DNA from: JBDTGE01 sp050742975
GTDB taxonomy: Bacteria > Actinomycetota > Actinomycetes > Mycobacteriales > Jatrophihabitantaceae
Length of the DNA: 5,739 nucleotides
Direction: 5' to 3'
Assembly (NCBI GenBank): GCA_050742975.1
Contig: JBOGDQ010000232.1
Coordinates: 1 to 5,739 of the forward strand
Numbering within the stretch: position 1 is the first letter of the stretch; every line of letters begins with the position of its first letter. The notes below the pieces were generated by a model that searched no databases, had not been told where the DNA came from, and worked only from the letters and a program-made list of their open reading frames with translations. A program made the position numbers and the translations under genes. Of this stretch, positions 4,925 through 5,739 are shown piece after piece.

Positions 4925-5287
4925 ATGCTTGCGCCGTATATGCCGATCGTGCTCCTGTTCGCACTGGCGCTCGCGTTCGCCACGTTCTCGGTGGTGATCG
5001 CGCCGTTCGTCGGTCCACGCCGCTACAACAAGGCGAAGCTGGACTTCTACGAGTGCGGCATCGAGCCGACTCCACAGCCGCTCGGGCCCAACCGGTTCCC
5101 GATCAAGTACTTCCTGACTGCGATGCTGTTCATCGTCTTCGACATCGAGATCATCTTCCTCTACCCGTACGCCGTCGCGAACAAGATGCTCGGCCTGTTC
5201 GGCCTGGTCGAGATCATCCTGTTCATCGTCACCGTGTTCGTCGCGTACGCGTACGTGTGGCGCCGCGGCGGACTGGATTGGGACTGA
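4925..5287 (+). CDS. nuoA: NADH-quinone oxidoreductase subunit A
   Basis: This 120-aa membrane subunit of complex I (NDH-1) is homologous to mitochondrial ND3. It sits at the junction of the membrane arm and the quinone-binding module. Three transmembrane helices are visible: about 6-28, 62-84 and 89-111. The long loop between helices 1 and 2 holds the conserved YECG (42-45), followed by IEPTPQP, the ND3 loop that closes the quinone cavity. Helix 2 carries FDIE (72-75) and helix 3 carries E96, the acidic residues conserved for proton coupling. Length is normal for actinobacteria. It opens the nuo operon, with nuoB starting one base after its stop codon, and translation of the two is probably coupled. 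In actinomycetes this complex reduces menaquinone. Confidence 0.97.
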   Translation: MLAPYMPIVLLFALALAFATFSVVIAPFVGPRRYNKAKLDFYECGIEPTPQPLGPNRFPIKYFLTAMLFIVFDIEIIFLYPYAVANKMLGLFGLVEIILFIVTVFVAYAYVWRRGGLDWD

Positions 5288-5288
5288 C

Positions 5289-5739
5289 GTGGGACTCGAA
5301 GAAAAGCTCCCTGACGGAGTGCTGCTCGCCAGCATCGAGAAGCTGGTCAACTGGACGCGCAAGTCCTCGCTGTGGCCGGCGACGTTCGGCCTGGCCTGCT
5401 GCGCGATCGAGATGATGACGTTCGGTGCGCCGCGCTTCGACTCGGCCCGGTTCGGCATGGAGGTGTTCCGGCCGTCGCCGCGCCAGGCCGACCTGATGAT
5501 CGTCGCCGGCCGGGTCAGCCAGAAGATGGCACCGGTGCTGCGGCAGATCTACGACCAGATGCCGGACCCGAAATGGGTACTCGCGATGGGCGTGTGCGCC
5601 AGCTCCGGCGGGATGTTCAACAACTACGCGATCGTCCAGGGCGTCGACCACGTCGTTCCCGTCGACATGTACCTGCCCGGCTGCCCGCCCCGTCCGGAAA
5701 TGCTCATCGACGCGGTCCTCAAGCTGCACACCAAGATCA
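5289..5739 (+). CDS. nuoB: NADH-quinone oxidoreductase subunit B (3' end outside window)
   Basis: This is the 5' part of nuoB: 150 complete codons are present and the gene runs off the window, with roughly 30 codons missing compared with the usual length. NuoB carries iron-sulphur cluster N2, the last cluster before quinone in complex I, and sits in the peripheral arm against NuoD and NuoA. All four cluster cysteines are present: the adjacent pair C37-C38 in LACCAIEM, C103 in GVCASSGGMF, and C132 in PGCPPRPE. The start is GTG at 5289, one base after the nuoA stop; MGLEEKLPDG is the usual actinobacterial opening. There is no distinct Shine-Dalgarno, only GGGA inside the end of nuoA, so reinitiation or coupling is likely. 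Identity is essentially certain. Confidence 0.97.
   Translation, partial: MGLEEKLPDGVLLASIEKLVNWTRKSSLWPATFGLACCAIEMMTFGAPRFDSARFGMEVFRPSPRQADLMIVAGRVSQKMAPVLRQIYDQMPDPKWVLAMGVCASSGGMFNNYAIVQGVDHVVPVDMYLPGCPPRPEMLIDAVLKLHTKI

Noticed and set aside
4871..5729. Minus-strand frames opposite nuoA and nuoB
   Set aside because: Charged, His/Asp/Arg-rich shadows of nuoA/nuoB, whose own frames are unmistakable.

Overview
The window is a chromosomal stretch from a high-GC actinomycete. The evidence is strongly GC-biased codon third positions throughout, several GTG starts, a MazE/MazF pair that resembles mycobacterial MazEF6, a menaquinone-type electron chain (MenJ-like reductase beside nuoA-nuoB), and a leaderless-type promoter on the antitoxin gene. 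The genus cannot be named from what is here.

Layout, left to right. Bases 1-31 hold no supportable gene. A minus-strand ElaA-like GNAT acetyltransferase (32-463) diverges from a small cytosolic FKBP-type peptidyl-prolyl isomerase (498-863) across about 34 bp. The FKBP gene runs tail-to-tail into a minus-strand toxin-antitoxin operon: RHH antitoxin mazE (1198-1437), then toxin mazF (860-1204). The two convergent genes share four bases at their stop codons, and an exact 11-bp inverted repeat (847-873) sits on that junction. The next 298 bp (1438-1735) contain the mazE promoter/operator, a small tandem repeat inside an inverted repeat, and the leader of a DHA2-family 14-helix MFS exporter (1736-3289). 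The next 205 bp (3290-3494) hold a three-arm repeat that could form two competing hairpins, a 10-bp palindrome and a probable promoter. After that come a geranylgeranyl-reductase-family flavoprotein, probably menaquinone reductase MenJ (3495-4835), then nuoA (4925-5287) and the 5' part of nuoB (5289 to the window edge), which open a complex I operon.

How the genes relate. The right half is functionally coherent: NuoA/B belong to NADH:menaquinone oxidoreductase, and MenJ reduces one double bond in the prenyl tail of the menaquinone pool that this complex reduces. MazE/MazF is a self-contained, probably autoregulated stress module. The acetyltransferase, FKBP and MFS exporter look like independent single genes.

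I found no clear undescribed multi-gene system. The features most worth a second look are non-coding: the stop-codon hairpin between FKBP and mazF, the repeat-bearing leaderless mazE promoter, and the competing-hairpin element after the exporter.
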